Assembly (NCBI GenBank): GCA_902491215.1
Contig: CABUGV010000019.1
Coordinates: 1 to 64,000 of the forward strand
DNA from: 43-108 sp001915545
GTDB taxonomy: Bacteria > Bacteroidota > Bacteroidia > Bacteroidales > Bacteroidaceae
Direction of reading: 5' to 3'
Length of the DNA: 64,000 bases
In this document: one piece after another, positions 7,845 through 17,059 of the stretch
Numbering within the stretch: the first letter of the stretch is position 1
How the letters are laid out: every line of letters starts with the position of its first letter
The notes under the pieces: generated by a model
The model's input: only the letters and a program-made list of their open reading frames with translations
Told to the model about the DNA's origin: nothing
Database searches by the model: none
Made by a program: the position numbers and the translations under genes

Positions 7845-9146
7845 TTATGCCAAAATACGTTTGTCTATCACACGCTTGCTCTTGCCCTCGCTTCGCTGTA
7901 TGCTGTTAGGTTCCATGAGCTTCACTTCTGCCGAGATTGAGAGTACGCTCTTCAGTCTTGCAGCGAGTCGGTTGCGCAGTTCAATCATTCTGCCGAGTTC
8001 GTCGGACAGACAGTCAGGCTTGAGCTCTACCTGCACCTCAAGTGTATCGAGATTATTCTTTCTGTCTACTATAAGCATGTATTGAGGTGCAAATTCAGGC
8101 ATTTCGAGAATGACACTTTCCACCTGCGAAGGAAATACGTTGATACCTCTGATGATGAGCATGTCGTCCGTACGTCCAAGTATTCGTGTCATGCGCACGT
8201 GTGTGCGTCCGCAGTCGCATGTTCCCGGCATCAGTGATGTAAGGTCTTTTGTGCGGTAGCGAAGCAGAGGCATACCGGTTTTGGTGAGTGTAGTGAACAC
8301 CAGTTCTCCTTTTTCTCCTTCAGGTAAGCGCTCGCATGTTTCTGGATTTATTATTTCCGGATAGAAGTGGTCTTCTGCAATGTGTGTGCCGTTTTTGCAT
8401 TGGCATTCGTATGCCACACCAGGGCCCATTATTTCGCTTAGTCCGTAGATGTTGTAGGCGTTTAGTCCGAGGCTTTCTTCTATTTCGTGCCTCATGTTTT
8501 CTGTCCACGGTTCGGCTCCGAAAGCTCCGATTTTAAGATTGAGGTCTTTTTTAGACATTCCCATCTTGTGCAGTGATTCCGCAAGATAGAGTGCATACGA
8601 AGGCGTGCACGCAAGACTTGTCACCTGCAGGTCGTGCAGCAGACGTATATGTTTTTCTGTGTTGCCTGTCGATGTAGGTATGACAGTTGCACCAAAGTGT
8701 TCCACTCCATAGTGTGCACCGAGTCCTCCGGTAAAAAGTCCGTATCCATAACCTACGGACATGATGTCGCCTTTAGTCATCCCGTAAGCACTCAGTGCTC
8801 TGGCAAACACTTCCTTCCATATTTCGATGTCGCGTCTTGTATAACCGACAATGGTCGGATTGCCTGTCGTTCCTGATGATGCATGTACGCGCACAATCTC
8901 AGACATAGGTGTTGCAAGGAATCCAAGAGGATAGTTGTCGCGCAGGTCCTGTTTAGTAGTGAACGGCAATTTCTCGATGTCCTCAATTGTTTGTATGTCG
9001 TCTGGCAGGAGGTCCATCTCCTGCATCTTTTTTCTATAGAATGGTGTGTTGTGGTAAACCAGTTCCACAAGCTTGTGCAGACGTTTTCCCTGAAGGTCGC
9101 TCAGTTCGTCTCTGCTCATGCATTCTTTGTTGCTGTTCCAGATCAT
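7845..9146 (-). CDS. paaK: Phenylacetate--CoA ligase (arylacetate type)
   Basis: This 433-residue adenylate-forming enzyme activates phenylacetate or a related aryl acid to its CoA thioester with ATP. It shows the P-loop-like HASSGTTGNP at residues 88-97, the YGLSEIMGPG motif near 235 and the C-terminal hinge GRTDDMLIIRG, followed by the small lid domain. Length is normal for PaaK. In anaerobic Bacteroidales this gene clusters with iorAB and an aminotransferase, as here. That fits reversible exchange between aryl acids, arylpyruvates and aromatic amino acids. The exact aryl substrate cannot be read from the sequence. Confidence 0.9.
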   Translation of the reverse strand: MIWNSNKECMSRDELSDLQGKRLHKLVELVYHNTPFYRKKMQEMDLLPDDIQTIEDIEKLPFTTKQDLRDNYPLGFLATPMSEIVRVHASSGTTGNPTIVGYTRRDIEIWKEVFARALSAYGMTKGDIMSVGYGYGLFTGGLGAHYGVEHFGATVIPTSTGNTEKHIRLLHDLQVTSLACTPSYALYLAESLHKMGMSKKDLNLKIGAFGAEPWTENMRHEIEESLGLNAYNIYGLSEIMGPGVAYECQCKNGTHIAEDHFYPEIINPETCERLPEGEKGELVFTTLTKTGMPLLRYRTKDLTSLMPGTCDCGRTHVRMTRILGRTDDMLIIRGINVFPSQVESVILEMPEFAPQYMLIVDRKNNLDTLEVQVELKPDCLSDELGRMIELRNRLAARLKSVLSISAEVKLMEPNSIQRSEGKSKRVIDKRILA

Positions 9147-9243
9147 ACGAATGTTTCTTATGGTATTTTGATTTAATAAATTTGTTTAACTATCTTGCGT
9201 TTAGTTTGTTATTGCTTATATAACAGATCTAAGCTTCAGCTGT

Positions 9244-10563
9244 TCAGTCCTGTGGATGGTCTTCATGGAACTGCTTCATTCTTTCTTCCATGACCTCATA
9301 CAGTTCTTCCCTCATGCGCGAAGTACAGGCTCTGACTCCGTTCTGTTCGCTTCCTGTGGTGCCAAGAGAAATGCCGCTCACACCGTAGTGCATCAGTTCC
9401 TTGACAAGCTCGCCGCTGGCCATTCCGTCATAACCTATTGTAAAGAAGAATCCGTCTGCAATCTTGTCTTTTACGTCTTTGTCGTACACGATGTGGAAAC
9501 CGTTGTCGGTGAAAATCTTCTTCATCCTTTCTGCACGTCTGGCATATTCCTTCATGTCGGATGCAAAGTCGAGCTCGCCGTCGGTCGATGCACGCATCAT
9601 TTCTGCATAGGCATACTGTGTCGAAGCTGTACATCCCGAAGTAATCATGTACAGGATTGACGCAATGAACGTCGGACCGAACACTCCGGCATCGTGGTAG
9701 CGCTCTGCCAGTGCCGGAAATTCCCTGTTGAAGAGCTTGTCCGATACGCATGCCACAGCCATTCTCTGTCCTGCATAACTGAAGATTTTCGATGCCGACA
9801 GCATCAGTATGTAGTTGTCTGTATATTTTGCCACTGTAGGCGGGTAGGGCGGAGTGAACGGTTTTCCTAAGTCGCGTCTGAAATCCATGCAGAAGTATGC
9901 CATGTCTTCCAGCACTATCGCATCGTATTTCGTTGCCAGTTCACCGATGATTGCCAGTTCGCTGTCCTCAAGACAAATCCATGCCGGATTGTTAGGGTTG
10001 GAATATATGATGGCTGCAATGTCGCCTTTGCTCATGTAGCTCTCCAACTTCTCACGCAATGCTTCGCCGCGATAGTTGTATATGTCGAACTGTTCCCACT
10101 GAGCACCTATTATGCGGAGCTGTGATTTCTGTATAGGGAATCCGGGGTCGATGAAAAGCACCTTGTCCTTGCCCGGCTGGCACTGTGTGCATGCTATGAA
10201 CGAACCGAACGAAGCCGCCACCGAACCTGTTGTAGGTATGCAGGCGCGCGGTGATACGTCGATGTCTACGAATGCCTTAACGAAGCGCGAAGCTTCGCGC
10301 TTGAGTTCAGGCACACCGTCGGCGGCCGGATACTGCGAGCCTACGCCTCTTTCAAGAGCTGCTTTCTCAGCCTCGATGCCTATGCGGTTGGCAGGAAGTC
10401 CGGGCGAACCCTGATCCATTCTTATGAAAGGTATGCCGGTCATCTCTTCCAGACGTCCCGCCACGAGGCACACTTCGCCTATGGTCGCATTCTTCAGATC
10501 CTTCACATGAAGTTCCTTGGCAACGTTGTCAACAAGTTCCTCGTTGAATACATAGTGTTTCAT
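9244..10563 (-). CDS. PLP-dependent aminotransferase, class I/II
   Basis: This 439-residue fold-type I aminotransferase has the PLP lysine at 259 (MLSASKIFSYAG), the conserved YSNPNNPAW segment and a C-terminal arginine-containing region (NGVRACTSRMREEL). It sits 13 bp downstream of iorB and upstream of paaK in the same operon. The likely reaction is interconversion of aromatic amino acids and arylpyruvates, the substrates of indolepyruvate oxidoreductase. Other amino acids are possible. The role is inferred from context; membership of the class is clear. Confidence 0.87.
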   Translation of the reverse strand: MKHYVFNEELVDNVAKELHVKDLKNATIGEVCLVAGRLEEMTGIPFIRMDQGSPGLPANRIGIEAEKAALERGVGSQYPAADGVPELKREASRFVKAFVDIDVSPRACIPTTGSVAASFGSFIACTQCQPGKDKVLFIDPGFPIQKSQLRIIGAQWEQFDIYNYRGEALREKLESYMSKGDIAAIIYSNPNNPAWICLEDSELAIIGELATKYDAIVLEDMAYFCMDFRRDLGKPFTPPYPPTVAKYTDNYILMLSASKIFSYAGQRMAVACVSDKLFNREFPALAERYHDAGVFGPTFIASILYMITSGCTASTQYAYAEMMRASTDGELDFASDMKEYARRAERMKKIFTDNGFHIVYDKDVKDKIADGFFFTIGYDGMASGELVKELMHYGVSGISLGTTGSEQNGVRACTSRMREELYEVMEERMKQFHEDHPQD

Positions 10564-10576
10564 ATTGACGCCTTTG

Positions 10577-11164
10577 CTAGATATTTTTCTTTTCTGCTTC
10601 CTCGTGTCCTATGTCGAAAGCTTTTTTGTTCATTTCGACTATGTTTTCTCCCTTTGAGGCAAACACGCGTGCCACACTTTCTCTCAACTGCTCAACCGAC
10701 AGTATTCCAAGATGTCTTGATGCGGCGCCAAGCAGCATCACGTTGGCGCATTTCGGCATCTGATGCTCCTTGGCCAGTGTCTCTATGTCTATCATCACTA
10801 CGTGAGGCAGTGAATTAAGCTCGTCGGCCAGTGCCTTGTCGTCGGGATAATTGGGTATGTTCTTGAACGGCGACGATGACGTGATAATCCATCCGTCCTT
10901 GTTGAGGTAAGGCAGATAGCGTAGAGCCTCCATCGGCTCGAGCGAAAGTATCATGTCGGCATTTCCTGTAGAGATAAGGTCGGAAGCAATGGTTGAGTCG
11001 GAAAGACGAAGGTTTGACTGTACGTCGCCGCCCCGCTGGCTCATTCCGTGCACTTCAGCCTGTTTGAGGTTTATTCCTGCCTGTGTTGCAGCATCACCTA
11101 TGATGGTGGCTATGGAGAGGATGCCCTGTCCTCCCACGCCCGAAAGTATAATGTCCTGTTTCAT
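10577..11164 (-). CDS. iorB: Indolepyruvate:ferredoxin oxidoreductase, beta subunit
   Basis: The 195-residue protein is a pyruvate ferredoxin oxidoreductase gamma-type domain with the opening IILSGVGGQGILSIATIIG and the later MLSLEPMEALRYLPYL-like core (ADMILSLEPMEALRYL). With IorA it oxidatively decarboxylates arylpyruvates to aryl-acetyl-CoA, reducing ferredoxin, or runs in reverse for aromatic amino acid synthesis. It follows iorA by 9 bp and precedes the aminotransferase. Length is typical. Confidence 0.92.
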   Translation of the reverse strand: MKQDIILSGVGGQGILSIATIIGDAATQAGINLKQAEVHGMSQRGGDVQSNLRLSDSTIASDLISTGNADMILSLEPMEALRYLPYLNKDGWIITSSSPFKNIPNYPDDKALADELNSLPHVVMIDIETLAKEHQMPKCANVMLLGAASRHLGILSVEQLRESVARVFASKGENIVEMNKKAFDIGHEEAEKKNI

Positions 11165-11173
11165 TGTCTCCGA

Positions 11174-12775
11174 TCAGTTTTTCTTCTGTTTCAGTTTGCG
11201 GTTGAGTGTCTGTATGCATTCTCTTCTAGGTATGATGACCGACACTCCGTTGTATTCGATTTCTTCGCGTATAGTGCGCTTTATCTCTTCCATATTTTTT
11301 GGAAGCGGAACAACCACCTTGACATGCTCTGATTCAACGCCGAGTCCGAGGCAGATGGCTTCAAACTTGTTTGTACCAGCAGAGTCCTGTCCTCCAGTCA
11401 TAGCTGTTGTCAGGTTGTCCGAGATGATGACCGTTATCGAAGCCTTGTCGTTGACAGCATCGAGAAGTCCGGTCATGCCCGAATGGGTGAATGTGGAGTC
11501 GCCGATGACGGCAATGGCCGGAAATACACCGCTGTCGGCCGCGCCCTTGGCCATGGTGATAGATGCTCCCATGTCGAGACATGTATCTATGGCGCGGAAA
11601 GGAGGCAGTGCACCGAGCGTATAGCAGCCTATGTCGGCAAATACACGAGCATCAGGATATTCCTTTACTACTTCATTGAGTGCATTGTAGACATCGCGGT
11701 GGCCGCATCCCTGACAAAGTGCAGGCGGGCGCATCACGACATTGGCCGAAGCGTTGAAGAATCTTTCCGGTGCGCATCCGAGAGCCGTTGCCACACAGTC
11801 GGGTGTAAGTTCGCCTGTACGCGGAAGATCGCCGGTGAGTCGTCCCTTCACTGTGTAGTCGGCCGAAACCATACCCTTTATTTCTTCTTCCACACAAGGC
11901 TGTCCGTCCTCAACAACGAGAATCTCGCTGCTGTCCTCTGCAAGCTTCTTTATGAGCTTTTCCGGCAACGGATATTGAGTTATCTTCAGAATGTTGTATT
12001 TCTCTGCTGCTCCTGGAGTTTCCATCACGTAGTTGTAGCCTATACCGCAAGTCAGGATTCCGAGAGGTTTTTCTGCGTTTGCCTTGCTGTATGCCACGTA
12101 AGGAGATGTTTCAGCCAGACGCTCAAGTTCCGGCTGTTTCTCTATAAGCGATGCGTAGCGTCGGCGCGAGTTGGCAGGGAGGAGCACCCAGCTCGACGGA
12201 TCTTTTGCACACGGGAGCGACTGCACCGGCATAGCCTCGTCGGCCACTTCGACATTGGCTCTCGAGTGTGCCAGACGCATTGTTATTCGCATGAGTACAG
12301 GCAGTTTTTCGCGTTCGGACAGTTCGAAACCGTATTTCATCATGTCGTATGCTTCCTGCTGATTCGACGGTTCGAGCACCGGCATGAGCGAGAACTTTCC
12401 GTAGAAACGCGAGTCCTGTTCATTTTGCGACGAGTGCATCGACGGGTCGTCGGCAACAATTACAATAAGTCCCCCGTTGACTCCTGTGATGGCTGAATTG
12501 ACGAAAGCATCGGCTGCTACGTTAAGTCCCACATGCTTCATGCAGGCAATGGCTCTTGCACCTGCATACGACGCACCGAGAGCCGCTTCGACGGCTGTCT
12601 TCTCATTGGTGCACCATGTGCTGTGCAGTTTGCGTTCCTGCGCGATAGGGTTTCGCTGTATGTATTCCGTTATTTCTGTGCTGGGTGTACCAGGGTAGGC
12701 ATATACACCTTTGATGCCGGCATGTATGGCACCAAGGGCGATGGCCTCGTCACCCAATAAAAGTTTCTTTTCCAT
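11174..12775 (-). CDS. iorA: Indolepyruvate:ferredoxin oxidoreductase, alpha subunit (no ferredoxin domain)
   Basis: The 533 residues carry the N-terminal pyrimidine-binding domain (GVYAYPGTPSTEITEYI) and a C-terminal TPP-binding domain with CQGCGHRDVYNAL near 353 and GDSTFTHSG near 425, which binds the Mg-diphosphate. Archaeal IorA usually ends in a domain with two [4Fe-4S] clusters. Here the protein stops at TLNRKLKQKKN with no CxxCxxC motif, so electrons must pass to a separate ferredoxin. It lies 9 bp upstream of iorB. Confidence 0.92.
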   Translation of the reverse strand: MEKKLLLGDEAIALGAIHAGIKGVYAYPGTPSTEITEYIQRNPIAQERKLHSTWCTNEKTAVEAALGASYAGARAIACMKHVGLNVAADAFVNSAITGVNGGLIVIVADDPSMHSSQNEQDSRFYGKFSLMPVLEPSNQQEAYDMMKYGFELSEREKLPVLMRITMRLAHSRANVEVADEAMPVQSLPCAKDPSSWVLLPANSRRRYASLIEKQPELERLAETSPYVAYSKANAEKPLGILTCGIGYNYVMETPGAAEKYNILKITQYPLPEKLIKKLAEDSSEILVVEDGQPCVEEEIKGMVSADYTVKGRLTGDLPRTGELTPDCVATALGCAPERFFNASANVVMRPPALCQGCGHRDVYNALNEVVKEYPDARVFADIGCYTLGALPPFRAIDTCLDMGASITMAKGAADSGVFPAIAVIGDSTFTHSGMTGLLDAVNDKASITVIISDNLTTAMTGGQDSAGTNKFEAICLGLGVESEHVKVVVPLPKNMEEIKRTIREEIEYNGVSVIIPRRECIQTLNRKLKQKKN

Positions 12776-12810
12776 CTATATATTCAGTTTTATTTGTTTT
12801 TCATGTCCTG

Positions 12811-13569
12811 TTATAGTGTGAAGTCGTCTGCATCATCGAGCACAGGGAACTTCTTTCTGAAAGCGTTCAGTTCGTCTATGCTTATTTCTGCCGTCACCAT
12901 GTCCTGCTCGCCCTCATGGCATTCAGCCACAATGCGTCCGTAAGGGTCAATCAGCATTGTGCCTCCGCAGTAATTGCATGCAGGGTCGCTGCCAACTCTG
13001 TTTACACCGGCCACATAACACTGGTTTTCGATGGCTCTTGCCTTGAGCAGTGCTTTCCATGCTTCGATGCGCGATGTAGGCCAGCTTGCCACGTATATGG
13101 CCATGTCGTAGTCCTTTCTGTTGCGCGACCATGCAGGGAAACGCAGGTCGTAGCATATCTGCGGCAGGAATCTCACACCGCCGTATTCTGTTGTCACACG
13201 TTGCCTGCCTGCTGAGAAACGCAGATGTTCGCCACCGTATGTGAAGAGATGCTTCTTGTCGTATTCCGTGAAGCTTCCGTCCGGTTTCACAAAGTAGAAG
13301 CGGTTGAAGTATTTCCCTCCGTCGTTCACGGCTATGCTGCCAGCAATGGCGCAATGACGTTTTCCTGCACATTCCTTCATCCATTCCAACGATGAAGCTT
13401 CCACCGGTTCGGCAATGCCTTCAGGCGATGTGCAGAATCCAGTAGAGAACATTTCCGGCAGAATGTAGAGATCCGATCCAGGAGCAGAATCTATGAGGCG
13501 TTCAGCCTCATCTGTGTTTGCCTTGGGATCGGCCCATATTATATTTTGTTGTATGAGCGTGATTTTCAT
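12811..13569 (-). CDS. Carbon-nitrogen hydrolase, omega-amidase/Nit2-like
   Basis: This 252-residue nitrilase-superfamily enzyme starts at the ATG at 13567-13569 (MKITLIQQN). A start 9 codons earlier is open but lies outside the family core. The Glu-Lys-Cys triad is visible: Glu39 (YILPEMF), Lys105 (YDKKHLF) and Cys139 (PQICYDLRF). Close relatives (YafV/Nit2) hydrolyse alpha-ketoglutaramate-type ketoacid amides formed by transamination. As first gene of the aryl-acid operon, 35 bp before iorA, it could clear amides produced by an aminotransferase. The substrate is inferred. Confidence 0.85.
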   Translation of the reverse strand: MKITLIQQNIIWADPKANTDEAERLIDSAPGSDLYILPEMFSTGFCTSPEGIAEPVEASSLEWMKECAGKRHCAIAGSIAVNDGGKYFNRFYFVKPDGSFTEYDKKHLFTYGGEHLRFSAGRQRVTTEYGGVRFLPQICYDLRFPAWSRNRKDYDMAIYVASWPTSRIEAWKALLKARAIENQCYVAGVNRVGSDPACNYCGGTMLIDPYGRIVAECHEGEQDMVTAEISIDELNAFRKKFPVLDDADDFTL

Positions 13570-13814
13570 GTTTGTTCGATGTTGGTTTTCGTACATATAG
13601 TGGCAGGTGCGAGCAGAGACATATATAGAGAACTTTGTTTTATATATTCTATGCCGAACCGCATCCTATATTTTACAAATATAAGAAAAATATTTTACAC
13701 AAATTGCATATTGCATTATTTTAGGCTGTAAAAGCTGCAATTGTTGTGTTTTTTCATGATATTTGTTTAACATTGCAATGTAGAAGGCTGTTTTTATTTA
13801 TCAAAATCATTACC

Positions 13815-14810
13815 ATGAATAGATTTTCTAGACTTTATACCCTTGCTTTAATGTTTGCAGGAGGTGTCTGGGCTTCTGCACAGGCGCCGTCAGGTCATGC
13901 AGATTCGCCTATGGTGCACGATCCTGTAATTGCGTGCGAATCCGGCAAATATTACTTGTTTTCCACCGGTCAGCGTTTGTTTTCGCTTGTATCCGACGAT
14001 TTGCACGAATGGAAGTCCCCATCGAGCGTTTTCAAGGAAGTGCCTCAATGGGCCATGGACAGTGTGCCCGGATATAAGGGACACACATGGGCTCCAGACA
14101 TAATTTTCCATAATGGGCGTTACCATCTCTTTTATTCATGTTCCACTTTCGGCAAGAACACGTCTGCCATGGGGCATGCATCACGAAGTACACTTTCTAC
14201 TTCTTCCGATGAACCATGGGTTGACACAGGAGCTGTGATTACGTCACATCCCGGAGACGATTACAATGCCATCGACCCAAATGTAGTGATTGATTATGAC
14301 GGCAAACCGTGGATGACGTTCGGCTCGTTTTGGGGAGGAATAAAGATGGTGCGGTTGAAGGATGACCTTTCATCTGTACTTGACGGTGAAAATCCTGTAA
14401 CCCTCTGTACCCGCCTCTACACTCCGGCCGATGAAAGGCCTATGCCTAAGGAAAACTCGGTGGAGGCACCGTTCATCATGAAACACGACGGTTATTACTA
14501 TCTCTTTGTGTCCTACGACTACTGTTGCCGTGGATTGAAGAGTACATATAAGGTGGTTGTCGGTCGTTCACACAACATCTGCGGACCTTATGTCGGTCGC
14601 GACGGACGCTCCATGCTTAAAGGAGGTGGAAGCCTGCTTATATCCGACACGCCAGAGCATGTTGCCGTAGGACATTGTGCTGTTTACGATTTCGACGGAC
14701 GTACAGTGTTCATTGCCCACGGCTACAGCAGGGAGAAGAACGGCGAGAGTCATCTTGTTGTGAAAGACATTCGGTGGAGCGATGACGGTTGGCCGGAAAT
14801 AGATTCTTAA
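13815..14810 (+). CDS. Secreted GH43 glycosidase, endo-arabinanase-like
   Basis: The ATG at 13815 opens a signal peptide (MNRFSRLYTLALMFAGGVWASAQ). The mature protein is a single five-bladed GH43 domain: catalytic base Asp36 (VHDPVIA), WAPDIIFHNGRYHLFYS, IDPNVVIDYDGKPWMTFGSFWGG with the pKa-modulating Asp, and the acid Glu in SVEAPFIMKHDGYYYLF near 217. At ~331 residues with no accessory module it resembles arabinan endo-1,5-alpha-L-arabinosidases. That suits the arabinose operon 15 kb away. It is divergent from the nitrilase gene, and the 22-nt element follows. Confidence 0.87.
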   Translation: MNRFSRLYTLALMFAGGVWASAQAPSGHADSPMVHDPVIACESGKYYLFSTGQRLFSLVSDDLHEWKSPSSVFKEVPQWAMDSVPGYKGHTWAPDIIFHNGRYHLFYSCSTFGKNTSAMGHASRSTLSTSSDEPWVDTGAVITSHPGDDYNAIDPNVVIDYDGKPWMTFGSFWGGIKMVRLKDDLSSVLDGENPVTLCTRLYTPADERPMPKENSVEAPFIMKHDGYYYLFVSYDYCCRGLKSTYKVVVGRSHNICGPYVGRDGRSMLKGGGSLLISDTPEHVAVGHCAVYDFDGRTVFIAHGYSREKNGESHLVVKDIRWSDDGWPEIDS

Positions 14811-14826
14811 GATTTCAGATAATTCC

Positions 14827-14892
14827 GAGGGCTCGCGATTTCTGTTGCGAGCCCTCGGAATTTTTATTGTGAGCGCCCGCGCAATTTTCCCT
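14827..14892. repeat. Triple 22-nt palindromic element, copy B (forms a hairpin)
   Basis: Units start at 14827 (GAGGGCTCG), 14849 (GAGCCCTCG) and 14871 (GAGCGCCCG), exactly 22 bases apart. Units one and two are mutually complementary, so positions 14823-14862 fold into a strong stem followed by a T run. It can therefore also terminate the GH43 transcript. It lies between the GH43 and GH30 genes. Confidence 0.75.
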
Positions 14893-15148
14893 TGTCTGTT
14901 TCTTTATTTGAATGTAGCATCTTGATGGAGATTTTTTTGTATGTTCTGTGTTTTATAATAGGAAAAATACCGAATAGAGTTATTATTTCCTAAATAATAT
15001 ATTTCAGTCTTGTCTTTAATCATAAATCTTGCAATTTTTGTATCATACATAAGTTATCTGCGCGTGCTTACAGCTGATGTAGATGCTGCGATGTATCTAA
15101 TTATTTTGTTAGCTTTTATCATAATCATAATTTCGAATATTTCTTTTT
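14893..15148. other. AT-rich leader region upstream of the GH30 gene
   Basis: No convincing gene is seen. One 70-codon frame runs into the GH30 start region and looks non-coding. The stretch presumably holds the GH30 promoter, but no full TTTG/TAnnTTTG pair with correct spacing was found. Confidence 0.4.
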
Positions 15149-16714
15149 ATGAACAGATTCGTTTTTTCAACATTCTTGACAGTGTCGCTGTGCAGTACTT
15201 CTTTGTGTGCTGCGGAAGATGATGCAGTTTTTCGGATAAACACTTCTGAAGAGTGCCAGACGATGGACTACTTCAGTGCTTCGGATGCCTGGAGTATGCT
15301 TAGGCTCGGACTTTGGCCTGAGGACAAGCAGAATCAGGTGGCCGACTGGTTGTTCAGCACAGAGAATGATGCCGATGGAAAGCCTAAAGGCATAGGATTG
15401 AGTTTGTGGCGCTTCAATGTCGGTGCTGGAAGTGTGGAGCAGGGCGATGCCAGCCAGATAGGTCAGGGCACACGTACAGAATGTTTCCGCAACGCCGATG
15501 GTACGTACAACTGGGACAAGCAGGAAGGACAGCGCCGATTTCTGAAGTTGGCCAAGGAGCGCGGAGTGGAAAACTTCTTGGCTTTCCTCAATTCTCCTCC
15601 AGTTTATTTCACTCAGAACGGGCTTGCTACTAACACCGGCCGTGGTGGTACGTTCAATCTCAAGCCTGAATGCTATGACGATTTTGCCGTTTTCCTTGCC
15701 GATATGATTAAAGGTGTGGAGAAGCACGACGGCATAAAGTTCAATTATCTCTGTCCTGTCAATGAGCCTGACGGACATTGGAACTGGTTGGGACCCAAGC
15801 AGGAGGGTACGCCTGCTACGGATAGGGAGATTGCAAAAGCGGTGCGACTGATAAGCAAGGAGTTCGTGAAGAGGGGCATTGACACGAAGATACTGGTCAA
15901 CGAGTCGTCAGACTACCGATGTATGTTCGATGTGCATATGACCGACTGGCAGCGCGGACATCATATTCAGGCGTTCTTCAATCCGGACAGTACTGCAACT
16001 TATCTCGGTGACACCCCGAATGTCCCGAAGATGATGGTAGGACACAGCTACTGGACAAACACTCCTCTCGACAACTTGAAGAACATCAGATGCCAACTCC
16101 GTGATTCGCTCGACAAGTATGGACTTGACTTTTGGCAGACGGAGACGTGCATAATGAGCAATGATGAAGAAATTGGCGGTGGAGGCGGTTACGACTTCAC
16201 CATGAAAACGGCCCTCTATGTCGCACGCATAATCCACCACGACATCGTCTATGCCGGTGCAAAGAGCTGGCAGTGGTGGAGAGCTGTGGGCGGCGACTAC
16301 AAGGATGGACTCATACGCGAATATCCAGACAAGGACGGATTGGACGGAACTGTGAAGGATTCCAAACTCATGTGGGCTCTCGGCAACTACAGCCGTTTCA
16401 TCAGACCAGGGGCAAAGAGATATGCCGTTCAGGCACTGGATGAGGACGGCAATGTCGTTCCCGACGGTGAAACAGACCCTAAGGGACTTATGATGTCTGC
16501 CTATAAGAATAAAGATGGAAAATGGGTGGCTGTCATAATCAATTACGGTCGTAAGGATAGGGACGTTACTGTTTCATTGGGCAAGAAGCTTTCTGATTGG
16601 AAAGTATACAGAACTTCAGACGTCGAGGGTGAAAATCTCAAGCCTTCTGGCACATTCAAAAAAGGACAGGGCGTTGTGCCTAAGAGAAGTATCGTCACTC
16701 TCGTAAGGATGTAA
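15149..16714 (+). CDS. Secreted GH30 glycoside hydrolase (possible endo-beta-1,6-galactanase)
   Basis: This 521-residue enzyme has a signal peptide (MNRFVFSTFLTVSLCSTSLC) and a clan-A TIM barrel with a C-terminal beta domain (TVSLGKKLSDWKVYRTSD). The catalytic acid is Glu206 (PVNEPDGHWNW) and the likely nucleophile Glu332 (FWQTETCIM). The N-terminal GIGLSLWRFNVGAGS fits GH30 enzymes acting on galactan side chains. Together with the upstream GH43 this suggests attack on arabinogalactan or pectin side chains. The subfamily and substrate are inference. A clear terminator follows. Confidence 0.83.
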   Translation: MNRFVFSTFLTVSLCSTSLCAAEDDAVFRINTSEECQTMDYFSASDAWSMLRLGLWPEDKQNQVADWLFSTENDADGKPKGIGLSLWRFNVGAGSVEQGDASQIGQGTRTECFRNADGTYNWDKQEGQRRFLKLAKERGVENFLAFLNSPPVYFTQNGLATNTGRGGTFNLKPECYDDFAVFLADMIKGVEKHDGIKFNYLCPVNEPDGHWNWLGPKQEGTPATDREIAKAVRLISKEFVKRGIDTKILVNESSDYRCMFDVHMTDWQRGHHIQAFFNPDSTATYLGDTPNVPKMMVGHSYWTNTPLDNLKNIRCQLRDSLDKYGLDFWQTETCIMSNDEEIGGGGGYDFTMKTALYVARIIHHDIVYAGAKSWQWWRAVGGDYKDGLIREYPDKDGLDGTVKDSKLMWALGNYSRFIRPGAKRYAVQALDEDGNVVPDGETDPKGLMMSAYKNKDGKWVAVIINYGRKDRDVTVSLGKKLSDWKVYRTSDVEGENLKPSGTFKKGQGVVPKRSIVTLVRM

Positions 16715-16741
16715 AAGTCTTAATTCCAGTTGATAACATAG

Positions 16742-16767
16742 GAGGCCGCAATTTGCGGCCTCTTTTT
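16742..16767 (+). terminator. Rho-independent terminator after GH30
   Basis: GAGGCCGCAA pairs with TTGCGGCCTC in a tight hairpin and is followed by TTTTTC, a textbook intrinsic terminator. Confidence 0.85.
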
Positions 16768-17059
16768 CGTTTTCCAAGATTGTCTATTGTTTTAATCTGT
16801 TGTTGCAAAGTTAGTGTACTGTACTAATAAAGCATGTTGCCAGAGCTAACAATAAAGCGAGAGGTATTAAAATGGAAAAGATTTATTATTGGTACAAGTG
16901 AAAATGATTGTTAAGATGGGTGGAAAAAAGACCGTGCCCGACAGAGCATATCCAACATACTTTTCAGATATGCTTTGTCGGGCACGACATGGCTGATTTA
17001 TATTGCTGGTAAGCTTGTCAATATGATAAAAGTATATCGGCAGATGCTGTCAGCTTTGT
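16768..17059. other. Intergenic stretch between GH30 and the efflux operon
   Basis: No coding region is seen apart from the minus-strand terminator at 16923-16985. The rest is AT-rich and unstructured by eye. Confidence 0.4.
16923..16985 (-). terminator. Terminator of the RND efflux operon
   Basis: An 18-bp stem with one mismatch (16934-16951 with 16968-16985; core GTGCCCGACA) is followed on the minus strand by a six-T run. It lies downstream of the tolC-type gene and the redoxin remnant. Confidence 0.75.

Noticed and set aside
11483..12496. 337-codon plus-strand open frame opposite iorA
   Set aside because: It lies wholly antisense to a clear enzyme, its translation is rich in Cys, His and Arg, and no domain is visible; it is a shadow frame.
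15167..15778. 203-codon minus-strand frame inside the GH30 gene
   Set aside because: It is antisense to the catalytic domain of a well supported enzyme.
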